Shown here: piece after piece, positions 55,067 to 63,476 of the stretch
Layout: every line of letters starts with the position of its first letter
How positions within the stretch are numbered: the stretch's first letter is position 1
NCBI GenBank assembly: GCA_003280605.1
Contig: QCEM01000001.1
Coordinates: forward strand, 84,583-148,582
DNA from: SAR116 cluster bacterium AG-355-O21
Lineage (GTDB): Bacteria > Pseudomonadota > Alphaproteobacteria > Thalassobaculales > Thalassobaculaceae
Direction of reading: 5' to 3'
DNA length: 64,000 bases
The notes under the pieces: generated by a model
What the model saw: the letters and a program-made list of their open reading frames with translations, nothing else
What the model was told of the DNA's origin: nothing
Database searches by the model: none
Translations under genes and position numbers: made by a program

Positions 55067-55957
55067 ATGAACGAGTTGCATCCAAAGCCCGTGATCGGCG
55101 TTATCGGCGGCAGCGGCGTCTATGAAATCGACGGTTTAACAAACACCGAATGGCGGCAGGTTCAATCCTCTTTCGGGACGCCGTCAGACGCCATTTTGTT
55201 TGGCGAGCTGGCAGGCGTGTCCATGGCCTTCCTACCGCGCCATGGCCGAGGTCACAAATATAGCCCGACATCGATTAATTACCGGGCTAATATTGATGCC
55301 ATGAAACGCGCCGGTGTTACCGATATTATTTCGGTGTCCGCTGTCGGCTCCTTGCGGGAAGATTTAGGCCCTGGGCATTTTGTGCTGGTTGATCAATTTA
55401 TCGACCGCACATTCGGCCGGGTAAAAAGTTTTTTTGATACCGGCTGTGTTGCGCATGTCTCGATGGCTCAGCCGGTGTCGCAGCGCCTTGCTGGGCATCT
55501 CGAAAGTGCCTGCCAAGAGCTTGGCCTAAACCATCGGCGCGGCGGCACCTACTTGACCATGGAAGGCCCACAATTTTCGACTCTCGCTGAAAGCCAACTT
55601 TACCGAAGCTGGGGATGTGATGTGATCGGTATGACAAATATGCCGGAAGCAAAACTTGCCCGTGAAGCCGAGATTCCCTACGCCACCGTGGCGATGGTCA
55701 CTGACTACGACTGCTGGCATCCCGATCATGCCGATGTCACGGTTGAACAAGTGATCAAACATCTGTTGGCGAATGCCGACAACGCACGGGCATTGATAAG
55801 GACTGTCGCACCGGCAATTGCCGCCGCCCGCCCGGCCGTGGATACACAGGGCGGCGATCGAGCCTTAGATGCAGCATTGATCACACATGAATCGGCGCGT
55901 GATCCGGACCTTGTCGCCAAACTTGATGCGGTCGCCGGACGGGTTTTATTACCGTAA
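55067..55957 (+). CDS. mtnP: S-methyl-5'-thioadenosine phosphorylase
   Basis: 296 residues of the PNP/MTAP family. VIGVIGGSGVYEIDGL, FLPRHGRGHKYSPTSINYRAN (phosphate-site RHGRGH), TYLTMEGPQFSTLAES and IGMTNMPEAKLAREAEI with VTDYDCWH define MTAP-type rather than plain purine nucleoside phosphorylase. It splits MTA from polyamine or SAM metabolism into adenine and MTR-1-phosphate. The agmatinase 6 kb away fits polyamine metabolism. ATG 55067 is chosen, with GGAG 9 bases upstream. Confidence 0.93.
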   Translation: MNELHPKPVIGVIGGSGVYEIDGLTNTEWRQVQSSFGTPSDAILFGELAGVSMAFLPRHGRGHKYSPTSINYRANIDAMKRAGVTDIISVSAVGSLREDLGPGHFVLVDQFIDRTFGRVKSFFDTGCVAHVSMAQPVSQRLAGHLESACQELGLNHRRGGTYLTMEGPQFSTLAESQLYRSWGCDVIGMTNMPEAKLAREAEIPYATVAMVTDYDCWHPDHADVTVEQVIKHLLANADNARALIRTVAPAIAAARPAVDTQGGDRALDAALITHESARDPDLVAKLDAVAGRVLLP

Positions 55958-56008
55958 CTTAATTTTGCCGCCGGCAGCACAACTGCGCGGCGATGAAGGT
56001 ACAAAAAT

Positions 56009-56458
56009 ATGAGCGCCACTGCGGGCTTTAAAAACAAATGGAAGCGATCTAAATCTGCCATCGGCAACCTGGAATCTTTGTACCGGTCGGTGACTGACGG
56101 GCAAACTCTCGACGCCCAAGGGCTTTACATTTGCGGGGTGCTTGCCCATGAAAACGGTCGTCTGGGTGAGGCGGCAACATTTCTGGGCAAGGCTGTCTGT
56201 TTAAAGCCTGATGAGGCCAGCTATCATATCAAGCTGGGGCAAGTCTGCGAGCAGGCCGACTGGCTTCGGCAGGCCAGCTTTGCCTTTCTGCACGCCGTCT
56301 ACATCAATCCCAGTGATGACGAATCCTGGTTTCGCCTGGGCCGAACCTATGCCGCCCAAGACCTGACAAGCCATGCCAGCGCCTGTTTTCGGCAAACCTT
56401 ATACCTGCGTGCTGACCATCATAACGCCCGCACGGCACTTGATATAATTACCAAGTAA
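56009..56458 (+). CDS. Tetratricopeptide-repeat protein
   Basis: 149 residues with about three TPR units: YICGVLAHENGRLGEAATFLGKAV, YHIKLGQVCEQADWLRQASFAFLHAV and WFRLGRTYAAQDLTSHASACF (cores AHENGRLGEA, LGQVCEQADW, LGRTYAAQDL). No signal peptide, so probably cytoplasmic. A protein-protein interaction role is expected; partner unknown. It lies 51 bases after mtnP and could share its transcript. Confidence 0.8.
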   Translation: MSATAGFKNKWKRSKSAIGNLESLYRSVTDGQTLDAQGLYICGVLAHENGRLGEAATFLGKAVCLKPDEASYHIKLGQVCEQADWLRQASFAFLHAVYINPSDDESWFRLGRTYAAQDLTSHASACFRQTLYLRADHHNARTALDIITK

Positions 56459-56480
56459 GCACCAAATTTCCCCACCGGCC

Positions 56481-57104
56481 CTATCCGTCAGCTCGAAATT
56501 GTAACCAAGGCCATCGCTCGATATAGCTGTCAGCTTTCCGCTGCCGGGCGGCCGTGCTGCCGATGGTGCGATTAGGGCGAAGCTGGCCGGCAAAGGTGTC
56601 GGCAAGACCGAAAGGCGCATAAATTTCATAATCGCCGCTGCCATTTTGGCGCATGCCAACACAGGTACAGCGAATCAAAAACCGCTCGATGCCCTGCTTG
56701 GTTGAGCTCAACGGCGGATAACTTTCACCAAAACGTTCCGGGTACCAAAGATGGACACGTGCCTGATTCCGAATTTCAACGGGCACCTTTAAATCAGCGA
56801 ATAACACCTGGCCGCGTTTAATAACCCGGTCTTCCGCGTCATAGGAAAGATCGCGCCGGTCAAAATAAAAAATATCGTAATCCTGCACAAAGCGATCTGC
56901 CGGCCAGCCGCTGTGTGCATTCCAGACCGTGTCATAAAGACACCCCGCCACCAGCCAACACTGCGGCACGCCAAGCAAATTAAGTCGTTCCAAAATTAAC
57001 CGATTAACCGGATTTGAGGGGGCCAAGGCAATAAAACGCCGCTGCAAAACGGCCTCATCCTGTGACGTTTCAAAGCGGTTTTTCGGAATCGTTTTAGGCG
57101 ACAC
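56481..57104 (-). CDS. Nucleotidyltransferase-fold family protein (COG3575-like)
   Basis: 207 residues. LVAGCLYDTVWNAHSGWPADRFVQDYDIFYFD has the nucleotidyltransferase G-x(n)-D-x-D type active site (core QDYDIFYFD), followed by VEIRNQARVHLWYPERFG and PFGLADTFAGQLRPN, all familiar from a widespread uncharacterised family. Substrate unknown. Start is a GTG at 57104; no ATG near the N-terminus exists. Convergent with the TPR gene and divergent from the AbrB-type transporter. Confidence 0.8.
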   Translation of the reverse strand: MSPKTIPKNRFETSQDEAVLQRRFIALAPSNPVNRLILERLNLLGVPQCWLVAGCLYDTVWNAHSGWPADRFVQDYDIFYFDRRDLSYDAEDRVIKRGQVLFADLKVPVEIRNQARVHLWYPERFGESYPPLSSTKQGIERFLIRCTCVGMRQNGSGDYEIYAPFGLADTFAGQLRPNRTIGSTAARQRKADSYIERWPWLQFRADG

Positions 57105-57185
57105 AACAATGCTATCTTCTCGCTGTCATAAACCGCCTTCTATGCTATCACAGCTTCTCACACCATCCGGAATTTTTGTTAGCTA

Positions 57186-58220
57186 ATGCCTCCGTTGATC
57201 GAAATAGCACGTCATGCAGGAACGCTCGTCTTGGCGACCTGTGCCGGCTGGGTTTTTGAACTTATCGGCGTCCCCTTGCCATGGTTTTTAGGGCCGATCA
57301 TCGTGGTTGGGCTGATGAGTTTGGCGGGCGCCGAGCTCGGCACCCCGCAGGGCAGCAGGCAAGGTGGACAGATTCTGCTGGCAACCGGGATTGGTTTGCA
57401 ATTCACACCGATGGTTGCGTCTTATTTAATCGGCAATTTGGTCGTCATGTTGGTTGCCGCTATCGGCGGCATCTTAATCGGCACGCTGGCAGGCCGCCTG
57501 TTGCGATCAATGGCCCAAACAGATGCGGCAACGGCGCATTTCTCGTGCATGCCGGGGGGTGTTGCCGAAATGGCTAACCTGGCCGAACATTTTAACGGAA
57601 AGACCGCACCGGTCGCCCTCGCGCAATCCCTTCGGCTGTTTTTCATTGTCGTAACAATCCCGCCAGCATTGATGATTTTGGACTTCACCGGCAGCGATTT
57701 ATTTGCCCGTCCGGATTTTAGTTTTCAACCCCTCGGCCTATTTCTTTTGTTGATCATGACAACCGCCGCGGCGTTGTTGATGGCCCGTGTCAAAAGCGCT
57801 AACCCGTGGATTATTGGGCCGGTTTTGGTGGCCGCCAGCCTGACTGTGCTGGATGTTCACTTTTCGTCAATGCCAAGCTGGATGATGAGCGCTGCGCAGA
57901 TATTAATCGCCTCTAGCCTTGGCTTGCGTTATCGCCGCGATACCGTTGTGGCGCTGCGGCGATTTTTGCCGCCGGTGCTTGTCTCAATGCTGGTATTGAT
58001 TGGCGGGTCGATCATTTTGGCCCTGGTTTTGGCACCTTTTAGCGGCATTCCAAACCCGTCCTTGGTGTTGGCCACAGCCCCCGGCGGCGTTGCCGAGATG
58101 GCCATCACGGCCGAAGTGTTGAATCTTGGTGTGCCGTTGATCACGGCTTTCCACCTGTTGCGGGTGGTATTTGTCGTCACTTTGTCGGGACCGATCTTTC
58201 GATTGGCGCGGCGACTTTAG
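57186..58220 (+). CDS. AbrB-family (COG3180) membrane transporter
   Basis: 344 residues with about ten membrane helices in two similar halves. The repeated motif MPGGVAEMANLAE / APGGVAEMAITAEVL marks the two internal repeats, each preceded by a LGPI/IGPV turn (PWFLGPIIVVG, PWIIGPVLVA). These proteins are often mislabelled ammonia monooxygenase; their substrate is unknown. The gene is on the same strand as and 91 bases upstream of the PrpD-family gene, so it may import that enzyme's substrate. Confidence 0.88.
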   Translation: MPPLIEIARHAGTLVLATCAGWVFELIGVPLPWFLGPIIVVGLMSLAGAELGTPQGSRQGGQILLATGIGLQFTPMVASYLIGNLVVMLVAAIGGILIGTLAGRLLRSMAQTDAATAHFSCMPGGVAEMANLAEHFNGKTAPVALAQSLRLFFIVVTIPPALMILDFTGSDLFARPDFSFQPLGLFLLLIMTTAAALLMARVKSANPWIIGPVLVAASLTVLDVHFSSMPSWMMSAAQILIASSLGLRYRRDTVVALRRFLPPVLVSMLVLIGGSIILALVLAPFSGIPNPSLVLATAPGGVAEMAITAEVLNLGVPLITAFHLLRVVFVVTLSGPIFRLARRL

Positions 58221-58311
58221 GTAAATCCACGAAAACACGCAGCAGGAATTGACGGAACCTAGCCTGCAGCCTAGGCTATGCGCCATAAACATCAGGGATA
58301 GGGAGGCTATT

Positions 58312-59721
58312 GTGGATTCAATCACCCACCAGCTGGCCGAATTTGCCGTTCATTTAAAGTCCGATGACATTCCATCAAACGTCCGTGACCGGGCCAAGGA
58401 TTTGATCCTGGATACGGTCGGCATCGCGATTCGTGCGCGCCATGATACGGCCTCAACAGATGCTATGCTGGCAGCACTCAGCCGGTTGCAGATGACCGAA
58501 GGGTCAAGCCACGTCATCGGTGATGAAAAGACCTATCCGGCAGCCGTTGCGGCGCTGATCAATGGATCGTGCGCGCACAGTCTTGATTTTGATGACACCC
58601 ATGCCGCAGGCTCGCTTCATTCCAGCGCACCAATCGTGCCGGCGGCCCTTGCGGCTGCTGAAATCGTTGCTGCCGACGGGGCCGCAACTTTGGCGGCGAT
58701 CATCGCCGGGTATGAGGTGCAAATCCGCTTGTCGCTGGCCCTGGTGCCAAGCGATCATTACAACCGTGGTTACCATCCGACCGCGACCTGCGGTGCGTTT
58801 GGCGCCGCTGTTGCCGCCGGCCGACTTCTCGGGCTTGATGTTGATCAAATGCGCAGCGCCTTTGGGATTGCCCTATCGCAAAGCTCAGGGTCCATGAAAT
58901 TTCTGGAAGAAGGTGCTTGGACCAAGCGCAGCCAGGTCGGCCATGCGGCCTATAATGGCCTCCTCGCAGCAACCTTGGCGGCCGAAAATTACCAAGGTCC
59001 GGTAGATGCCTTTGATGGCAAATGGAGTTTTCTGACCGCTTATGCGCCAAGCCCAGATGCGGCCTTAGCCGTGGACGGCCTGGGGAGCGTTTGGCAAACC
59101 ATGGAGCTGGCCGTTAAACCCTATCCATCCTGCCGCTATAGCCATGCGGCCATGGACGCCCTTCAACAATTGAAAGCCGAGCACGGCCTCACCGAAGGCG
59201 ATGTCCAGCATGTTGAAATCGGCTTGCCACAAACCGGCCTCAACATTATCGGTCAACCCATCGCGCAAAAGCACAAGCCTGTAACGATCGTTGACGGACA
59301 GTTCTCGATGCCGTTTTTAGCGGCCGTCATTCTGCGCACCGGCAACCTTGGCTGGGATGATTATGACAGCCAATTATCGGATCCCGTCACCTTGGCCTTA
59401 ACCGCTAAAGTTGACTGCATCCAAGACCCCAAAGCCGAGGCGGAATATCCCGCCAACATGGCCGGTATCGCCCGGGTGACAACCTCCTCGGGGGTCTATG
59501 AAGCAATGGTCGTGGTGCCCAAAGGCGAGCCTGATAATTTCCTGACCGAGGACGAATTAATTGCCAAATTTGACGGTTTAACAGCTCCTTACCTGAGTAA
59601 ATCACGCCGTGATGCCCTGTTAGATGCATTGCTTAATCTCGAGAAACGCGCCAGCATCGGTGAGGTTTTAAGCCTCACTTGCCCAGATCTGAAAGCGTTA
59701 CAAATGGCCGGTGAGGATTAA
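58312..59721 (+). CDS. MmgE/PrpD-family dehydratase or decarboxylase
   Basis: 469 residues from a GTG at 58312, 5 bases after GGGAGG. LILDTVGIAIRARHD, INGSCAHSLDFDDTH, GYHPTATCGAFGAAVAAGRLLGLD and KPYPSCRYSHAAMDAL are characteristic. The family includes 2-methylcitrate dehydratase, cis-aconitate decarboxylase and iminodisuccinate epimerase; which reaction applies is not clear. The next gene, a MaoC hydratase, starts 4 bases after the stop, so both enzymes probably work in one acyl-CoA or dicarboxylate pathway. Confidence 0.92.
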   Translation: MDSITHQLAEFAVHLKSDDIPSNVRDRAKDLILDTVGIAIRARHDTASTDAMLAALSRLQMTEGSSHVIGDEKTYPAAVAALINGSCAHSLDFDDTHAAGSLHSSAPIVPAALAAAEIVAADGAATLAAIIAGYEVQIRLSLALVPSDHYNRGYHPTATCGAFGAAVAAGRLLGLDVDQMRSAFGIALSQSSGSMKFLEEGAWTKRSQVGHAAYNGLLAATLAAENYQGPVDAFDGKWSFLTAYAPSPDAALAVDGLGSVWQTMELAVKPYPSCRYSHAAMDALQQLKAEHGLTEGDVQHVEIGLPQTGLNIIGQPIAQKHKPVTIVDGQFSMPFLAAVILRTGNLGWDDYDSQLSDPVTLALTAKVDCIQDPKAEAEYPANMAGIARVTTSSGVYEAMVVVPKGEPDNFLTEDELIAKFDGLTAPYLSKSRRDALLDALLNLEKRASIGEVLSLTCPDLKALQMAGED

Positions 59722-59725
59722 GCAA

Positions 59726-60244
59726 ATGGTTTATTCTGTAACCCCTGTTCCATCGCATCCGGAAGATGGCCCAAACACCCGCCGACTGCGCGAGACCATT
59801 GGCCGCGCCTTTGAGGATTTTGAGGTTGGTGACATTTATGAGCATCGCCCGGGCCGAACCATCAACGAGGCTGACAATAGCTGGTTCACCCTTTTGACCA
59901 TGAACACCCATCCGGCACATTTTGACCATGCTTATGCCGCCGACACGGAGTTTGGCAAACCGTTGGTGAACTCCTGCCTGACACTTTCCATTGTTGCCGG
60001 CATGACAGTGTCGGACACCAGCCAGATGGCGATTGCCAACCTCGGTTGGAAGGATATAAAATTACCTGCGCCGGTGTTCGTTGGCGATACCATCTATGCG
60101 GAAAGTGAAGTTTTGGATAAACGGCGATCGAAGTCGCGCCCGAACCAAGGCATTGTCACGGTCAAAACCACCGGCCGAAAAGCCGATGGGACGGTGTTTA
60201 TGATTTATGAGCGCGCATTCTTGGTCGCAACCCGCGGCGAATAA
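59726..60244 (+). CDS. MaoC-family (R)-hydratase
   Basis: 172 residues with a hotdog fold. The motif FTLLTMNTHPAHFDHAYAADTEFGKPLVNSCL holds the hydratase Asn and His (core MNTHPAHFD). FVGDTIYAESEVLDKRRSKSRPNQGIV is typical of the mesaconyl/itaconyl-CoA-hydratase-like branch. It hydrates an enoyl-CoA; the exact substrate is not readable. ATG 59726 with GAGGA upstream overlaps nothing and lies 4 bases after the PrpD gene; an in-frame ATG at 59711 is inside that gene. Confidence 0.9.
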   Translation: MVYSVTPVPSHPEDGPNTRRLRETIGRAFEDFEVGDIYEHRPGRTINEADNSWFTLLTMNTHPAHFDHAYAADTEFGKPLVNSCLTLSIVAGMTVSDTSQMAIANLGWKDIKLPAPVFVGDTIYAESEVLDKRRSKSRPNQGIVTVKTTGRKADGTVFMIYERAFLVATRGE

Positions 60245-60255
60245 GGGCGGCACAA

Positions 60256-60762
60256 CTATCGTTTGATGCCGATTGATAAGCCCGCCGATATGACCGGCGC
60301 GAAAGCCTGATGGCTTTCGTGTAGCCCGGCCAGCGCCTGCAGACGATCCGCCGGGAAAGGCACCACCCGGCGGCGCTCGCGGTCAACATGCCCCCATAGA
60401 TATTCGGCGGTCGCCGCCAGGGCGTCATCGCCAAGCCGGTACATCGCCGCCATGATGTGCATTAACTTGGGACTGTAATCGAGCAGTTGGCAGGTGATTA
60501 CAAATTCATCGCCGAGCCGCATTTCACTTTTAAAGGTTTGATGGCTTTCGAGCACAAAAAACCCACAGTTTGTTGTGTCCCGATAAGCTTTTCCCATGTC
60601 CACAACATCGGTAAAGCCGTGCAAACAAGCATCAATAGCGACACCGTAATAGCCCACATTCATGTGGTTATGATGATCGATCCAAGCTGGCTCAACGCGG
60701 CCAGATCCAGAAATTAAGGGACGCAAAAGCTCAAGGCCGGCAGGTAGGCGCATCTCAGTCAT
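60256..60762 (-). CDS. Hotdog-fold acyl-CoA thioesterase
   Basis: 168 residues. WIDHHNHMNVGYYGVAID is the active-site region (the NHMN core) of thioesterases such as those of carnitine/betainyl-CoA catabolism; FFVLESHQTFKSEMRLGDEF follows. Substrate unassigned. Convergent with the MaoC gene (11 bases apart). ATG 60762 is chosen over an upstream frame to 60822 because homologues start near MRLPAG; GGA lies upstream. Confidence 0.85.
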   Translation of the reverse strand: MTEMRLPAGLELLRPLISGSGRVEPAWIDHHNHMNVGYYGVAIDACLHGFTDVVDMGKAYRDTTNCGFFVLESHQTFKSEMRLGDEFVITCQLLDYSPKLMHIMAAMYRLGDDALAATAEYLWGHVDRERRRVVPFPADRLQALAGLHESHQAFAPVISAGLSIGIKR

Positions 60763-60921
60763 TGATAAATTCCGTAAGGGTTTTACAAGCCTTGTCTTGA
60801 TGCCACCAAGGCCGCCCAACAATCAACAGCTAACCTGCTCGGGCGTTAAAGAGAAAGCCATTGCGGCGATGAAAACAAAGCGATAAAGGTAATTTTTGCC
60901 AGATGCGAGGGTGGTTGGCCA

Positions 60922-61953
60922 ATGGACCAAGAAAAGCTTGCACGGCTTCGGCAGCGATATCAGGGCACCCGCGGCAATGATATTCATGATCCAAAGTTTG
61001 CGCGCGTCGCCAGTGCCCAATGGTCAGATGACGGTCGCCGCTTGTTCCCTTACAGCGGCCTGCCGACATTTCTAGACTTACCCGTTCGCAATAATTTCGA
61101 TGACCTTGATGTGGCCATGATTGGTGTGCCGATGGATTTGGGGGTGACCAACCGCAGCGGTGCCCGTTTTGGCCCCCGCGCGATTCGGATGATGGAACGC
61201 ATTGGCCCCTATAATCATGCGCTCGATGTGGTCCCACAATCGGTTTTGCGCTGTGCCGATGTTGGCGATGTACCGTTGCGTTCGCGGTTTGATTTAAATA
61301 CCAGCATCGCCGACATTGAGCATTATTTCCGCCAGGTTCGAGCCGCCGGTGTCCGGCCAATTGCTATTGGCGGCGACCATTCGGTTTCCTATCCGATCTT
61401 GAAAGCACTTGGCGATGAGGGACCGGTCGGGATGATCCACATTGACGCCCATTGTGATACTTCCGGTGAGGTTGAAGATATTAAATTTCATCACGGTGGG
61501 CCGTTCCGACATGCGGTTTTAGATGGTGTTCTTGATCCGGAACGGACCGTGCAAATCGGCATCCGCGGCAGCGCCGAATATTTATGGGAGTTTTCCTACG
61601 ATTCCGGTATGACCGTCATTCATGCCGAAGAATTTGCCGCCCAGGGTGTTGCCAAAGTCATTGAGACAGCTCGGCAGGTTATTGCCGGTGGTCGCTATTA
61701 TATCAGCATTGACGTCGACGGCATTGATCCGGCATTCACCCCCGGCACTGGCACCCCTGAGGTTGGCGGCCTTAGCCCGCGTGAAGTGCAAGCCTTGCTG
61801 CGCGGCATGGTCGGCGCCGGCACAATTGTCGGCGGCGATGTGGTTGAAGTGGCACCGGAATATGATGCCAATACCAACACCGCCCAGGTCGGCGCCCAAA
61901 TGGCCTTCGAGATCCTATCATTAATGGCCGCTGACCTTGGCCGCATGCCTTAA
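60922..61953 (+). CDS. speB: Agmatinase / guanidino-acid hydrolase (ureohydrolase family)
   Basis: 343 residues. The binuclear manganese ligands are in IGGDHSVSYP (His), IHIDAHCDTSG (Asp, His, Asp) and SIDVDGIDPAF (Asp, Asp). VTNRSGARFGPRAIR and TGTPEVGGLSPRE are family-wide. It hydrolyses agmatine to putrescine and urea, or a guanidino acid; guanidinobutyrase and guanidinopropionase cannot be excluded. The stop shares bases with the convergent threonine aldolase stop at 61950-61953. Confidence 0.85.
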   Translation: MDQEKLARLRQRYQGTRGNDIHDPKFARVASAQWSDDGRRLFPYSGLPTFLDLPVRNNFDDLDVAMIGVPMDLGVTNRSGARFGPRAIRMMERIGPYNHALDVVPQSVLRCADVGDVPLRSRFDLNTSIADIEHYFRQVRAAGVRPIAIGGDHSVSYPILKALGDEGPVGMIHIDAHCDTSGEVEDIKFHHGGPFRHAVLDGVLDPERTVQIGIRGSAEYLWEFSYDSGMTVIHAEEFAAQGVAKVIETARQVIAGGRYYISIDVDGIDPAFTPGTGTPEVGGLSPREVQALLRGMVGAGTIVGGDVVEVAPEYDANTNTAQVGAQMAFEILSLMAADLGRMP

Positions 61954-63008
61954 CCGTTACTGCCGCCACGCCTGACGGCTGCGACAAAACGGTCGGTTTC
62001 CTCGATTGTGGTGGTGAACGGCGTTACCACCCGCGCATGAACCCGGCCATCGGCGTCGGCACCGCGTTGATAAAACTGAAACCCATCATCCAAGAGGGCC
62101 TTTAAAACGCCCGGCGATAGCAGCAAAAATAACTGGTTACCATCCACTTGATGTTTGATGGTTACCCCCGGCAAATTTGCAATGCCATCAACAATGCGTG
62201 CTGCGGCCGCATTCGCGGCGGCGGCATATCGCAGCCAATTATCATTTTCCAGATAGCCATTTAACTGCGCAGATAACAGCCGCATTTTAGAGAATAAATG
62301 ACCGCTACGTTTACGTTTAAATTCAAAACTATCAACATGCTGCCGATTAAAGAAGATCACCGCTTCGGCAGAAAGCGCACCATTTTTCGTGGCTCCGAAC
62401 GACAGCACGTCAACGCCCAGTTTCCAGGTCATTTCAGCCGGCGTGACACCCAAGGACACAACCGCGTTGGCAAAGCGTGCACCATCCATATGAACCACCA
62501 AGCCGTGGTCATGCGCGACCTCACAAATGGCGCGGATTTGATCAACTGAATAGGTCGTTCCAGCTTCCGTCAATTGGGTAATGCTGACAGCCGCCGGTTG
62601 CACACTATGAACACTGCCACCCGCCGTCGCCAAACTTGCCGCCAAGCTTGCGGCATCAATCCGACCATCAGCGCCATCAAGCAGCGCCAATTTCCCGCCT
62701 CCGCTGAAAAATTCCGGTGCGCCACATTCGGAAACTTCGATATGGGCATGACGATGGCAGATGACGCTGCCATGGGAGGGGGTAACGGTTGCCAATGCAA
62801 GGGCGTTGGCAGCGGTACCCGTGGCCACCGGAAACGCTGTCAATGCGCATTCAAAAACCTCTGCAAGGCGTTGGCTGGTCGCCTCGGTGTGGTGATCATT
62901 ACCATAGGGCATGGTGCGGCCATCATTGGCCGCAAACACCGCTTCTAAAACTTCCGGGGCGGCGCCGCTGGCGTTGTCGCTTGCAAAGTTGACCATCTGC
63001 TGACTCAT
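61950..63008 (-). CDS. ltaE: Low-specificity threonine aldolase (beta-eliminating lyase family)
   Basis: 352 residues. NFASDNASGAAPEV, YGNDHHTEATSQRL, ATGTAANALAL, HMDGARFANAV and the PLP Lys in SFGATKNGALSAEAV identify the family. It splits threonine to glycine and acetaldehyde, or beta-hydroxyamino acids in general. ATG 63008 follows AAAGGATG; the frame to 63056 is rejected. Its TAA overlaps the agmatinase TAA in a TTAA. Confidence 0.92.
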   Translation of the reverse strand: MSQQMVNFASDNASGAAPEVLEAVFAANDGRTMPYGNDHHTEATSQRLAEVFECALTAFPVATGTAANALALATVTPSHGSVICHRHAHIEVSECGAPEFFSGGGKLALLDGADGRIDAASLAASLATAGGSVHSVQPAAVSITQLTEAGTTYSVDQIRAICEVAHDHGLVVHMDGARFANAVVSLGVTPAEMTWKLGVDVLSFGATKNGALSAEAVIFFNRQHVDSFEFKRKRSGHLFSKMRLLSAQLNGYLENDNWLRYAAAANAAAARIVDGIANLPGVTIKHQVDGNQLFLLLSPGVLKALLDDGFQFYQRGADADGRVHARVVTPFTTTIEETDRFVAAVRRGGSNG

Positions 63009-63080
63009 TTTCGCATCCTTTTTATTCGGCCCCAGCACCGCTATGGCAGTTAGCAATTTATGATCGAATAATCAATCGCC

Positions 63081-63476
63081 TCAATCAGCCGTTTTGAGGG
63101 TATAACGACCAATGGCTTGACCACTCAGCATGTCCAGCACCCAGATCGCCGTCTCGCCGCGACCATTGGAGAGGTGCAGCAGCAGGCGGTTGCCATCGCC
63201 ATGGAAGCTATCCAGCTTGAAGCCGGCCGGAAGCGCGATGTCGTGATCACCAAAGTTTACGGATGCGGCCTCAGACCCCGCAACAACCGCCGTCGGCACC
63301 GCCACGGGCTGGTTTTCGGCTTTCGACGCGCCGCGTTGCATCATTGCCACCCCTAAGGCAACCACACCGACCACGATCAGCACCCCCATGCCAATGACCA
63401 GCGCGAGCAAGAATCCATGGTTCATCGGGAATTGCTGTTTTGGTCCAGCGCCGGCTTCGTTTAAGTTGTCTGTCAT
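63081..63476 (-). CDS. Single-pass membrane protein, DUF6476-like
   Basis: 131 residues with one membrane helix (about 17-40: NHGFLLALVIGMGVLIVVGVV, core ALVIGMGVLIVV) and a soluble C-terminal domain (FKLDSFHGDGNRLLLHLSNGRGETAIWVLDML, core GDGNRLLLHLSNG). Similar short proteins beside rluD in alphaproteobacteria are grouped as DUF6476; the function is unknown. The ATG at 63476 overlaps the divergent rluD ATG at 63475; a GTG at 63485 or an ATG at 63425 are alternatives. Confidence 0.75.
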   Translation of the reverse strand: MTDNLNEAGAGPKQQFPMNHGFLLALVIGMGVLIVVGVVALGVAMMQRGASKAENQPVAVPTAVVAGSEAASVNFGDHDIALPAGFKLDSFHGDGNRLLLHLSNGRGETAIWVLDMLSGQAIGRYTLKTAD

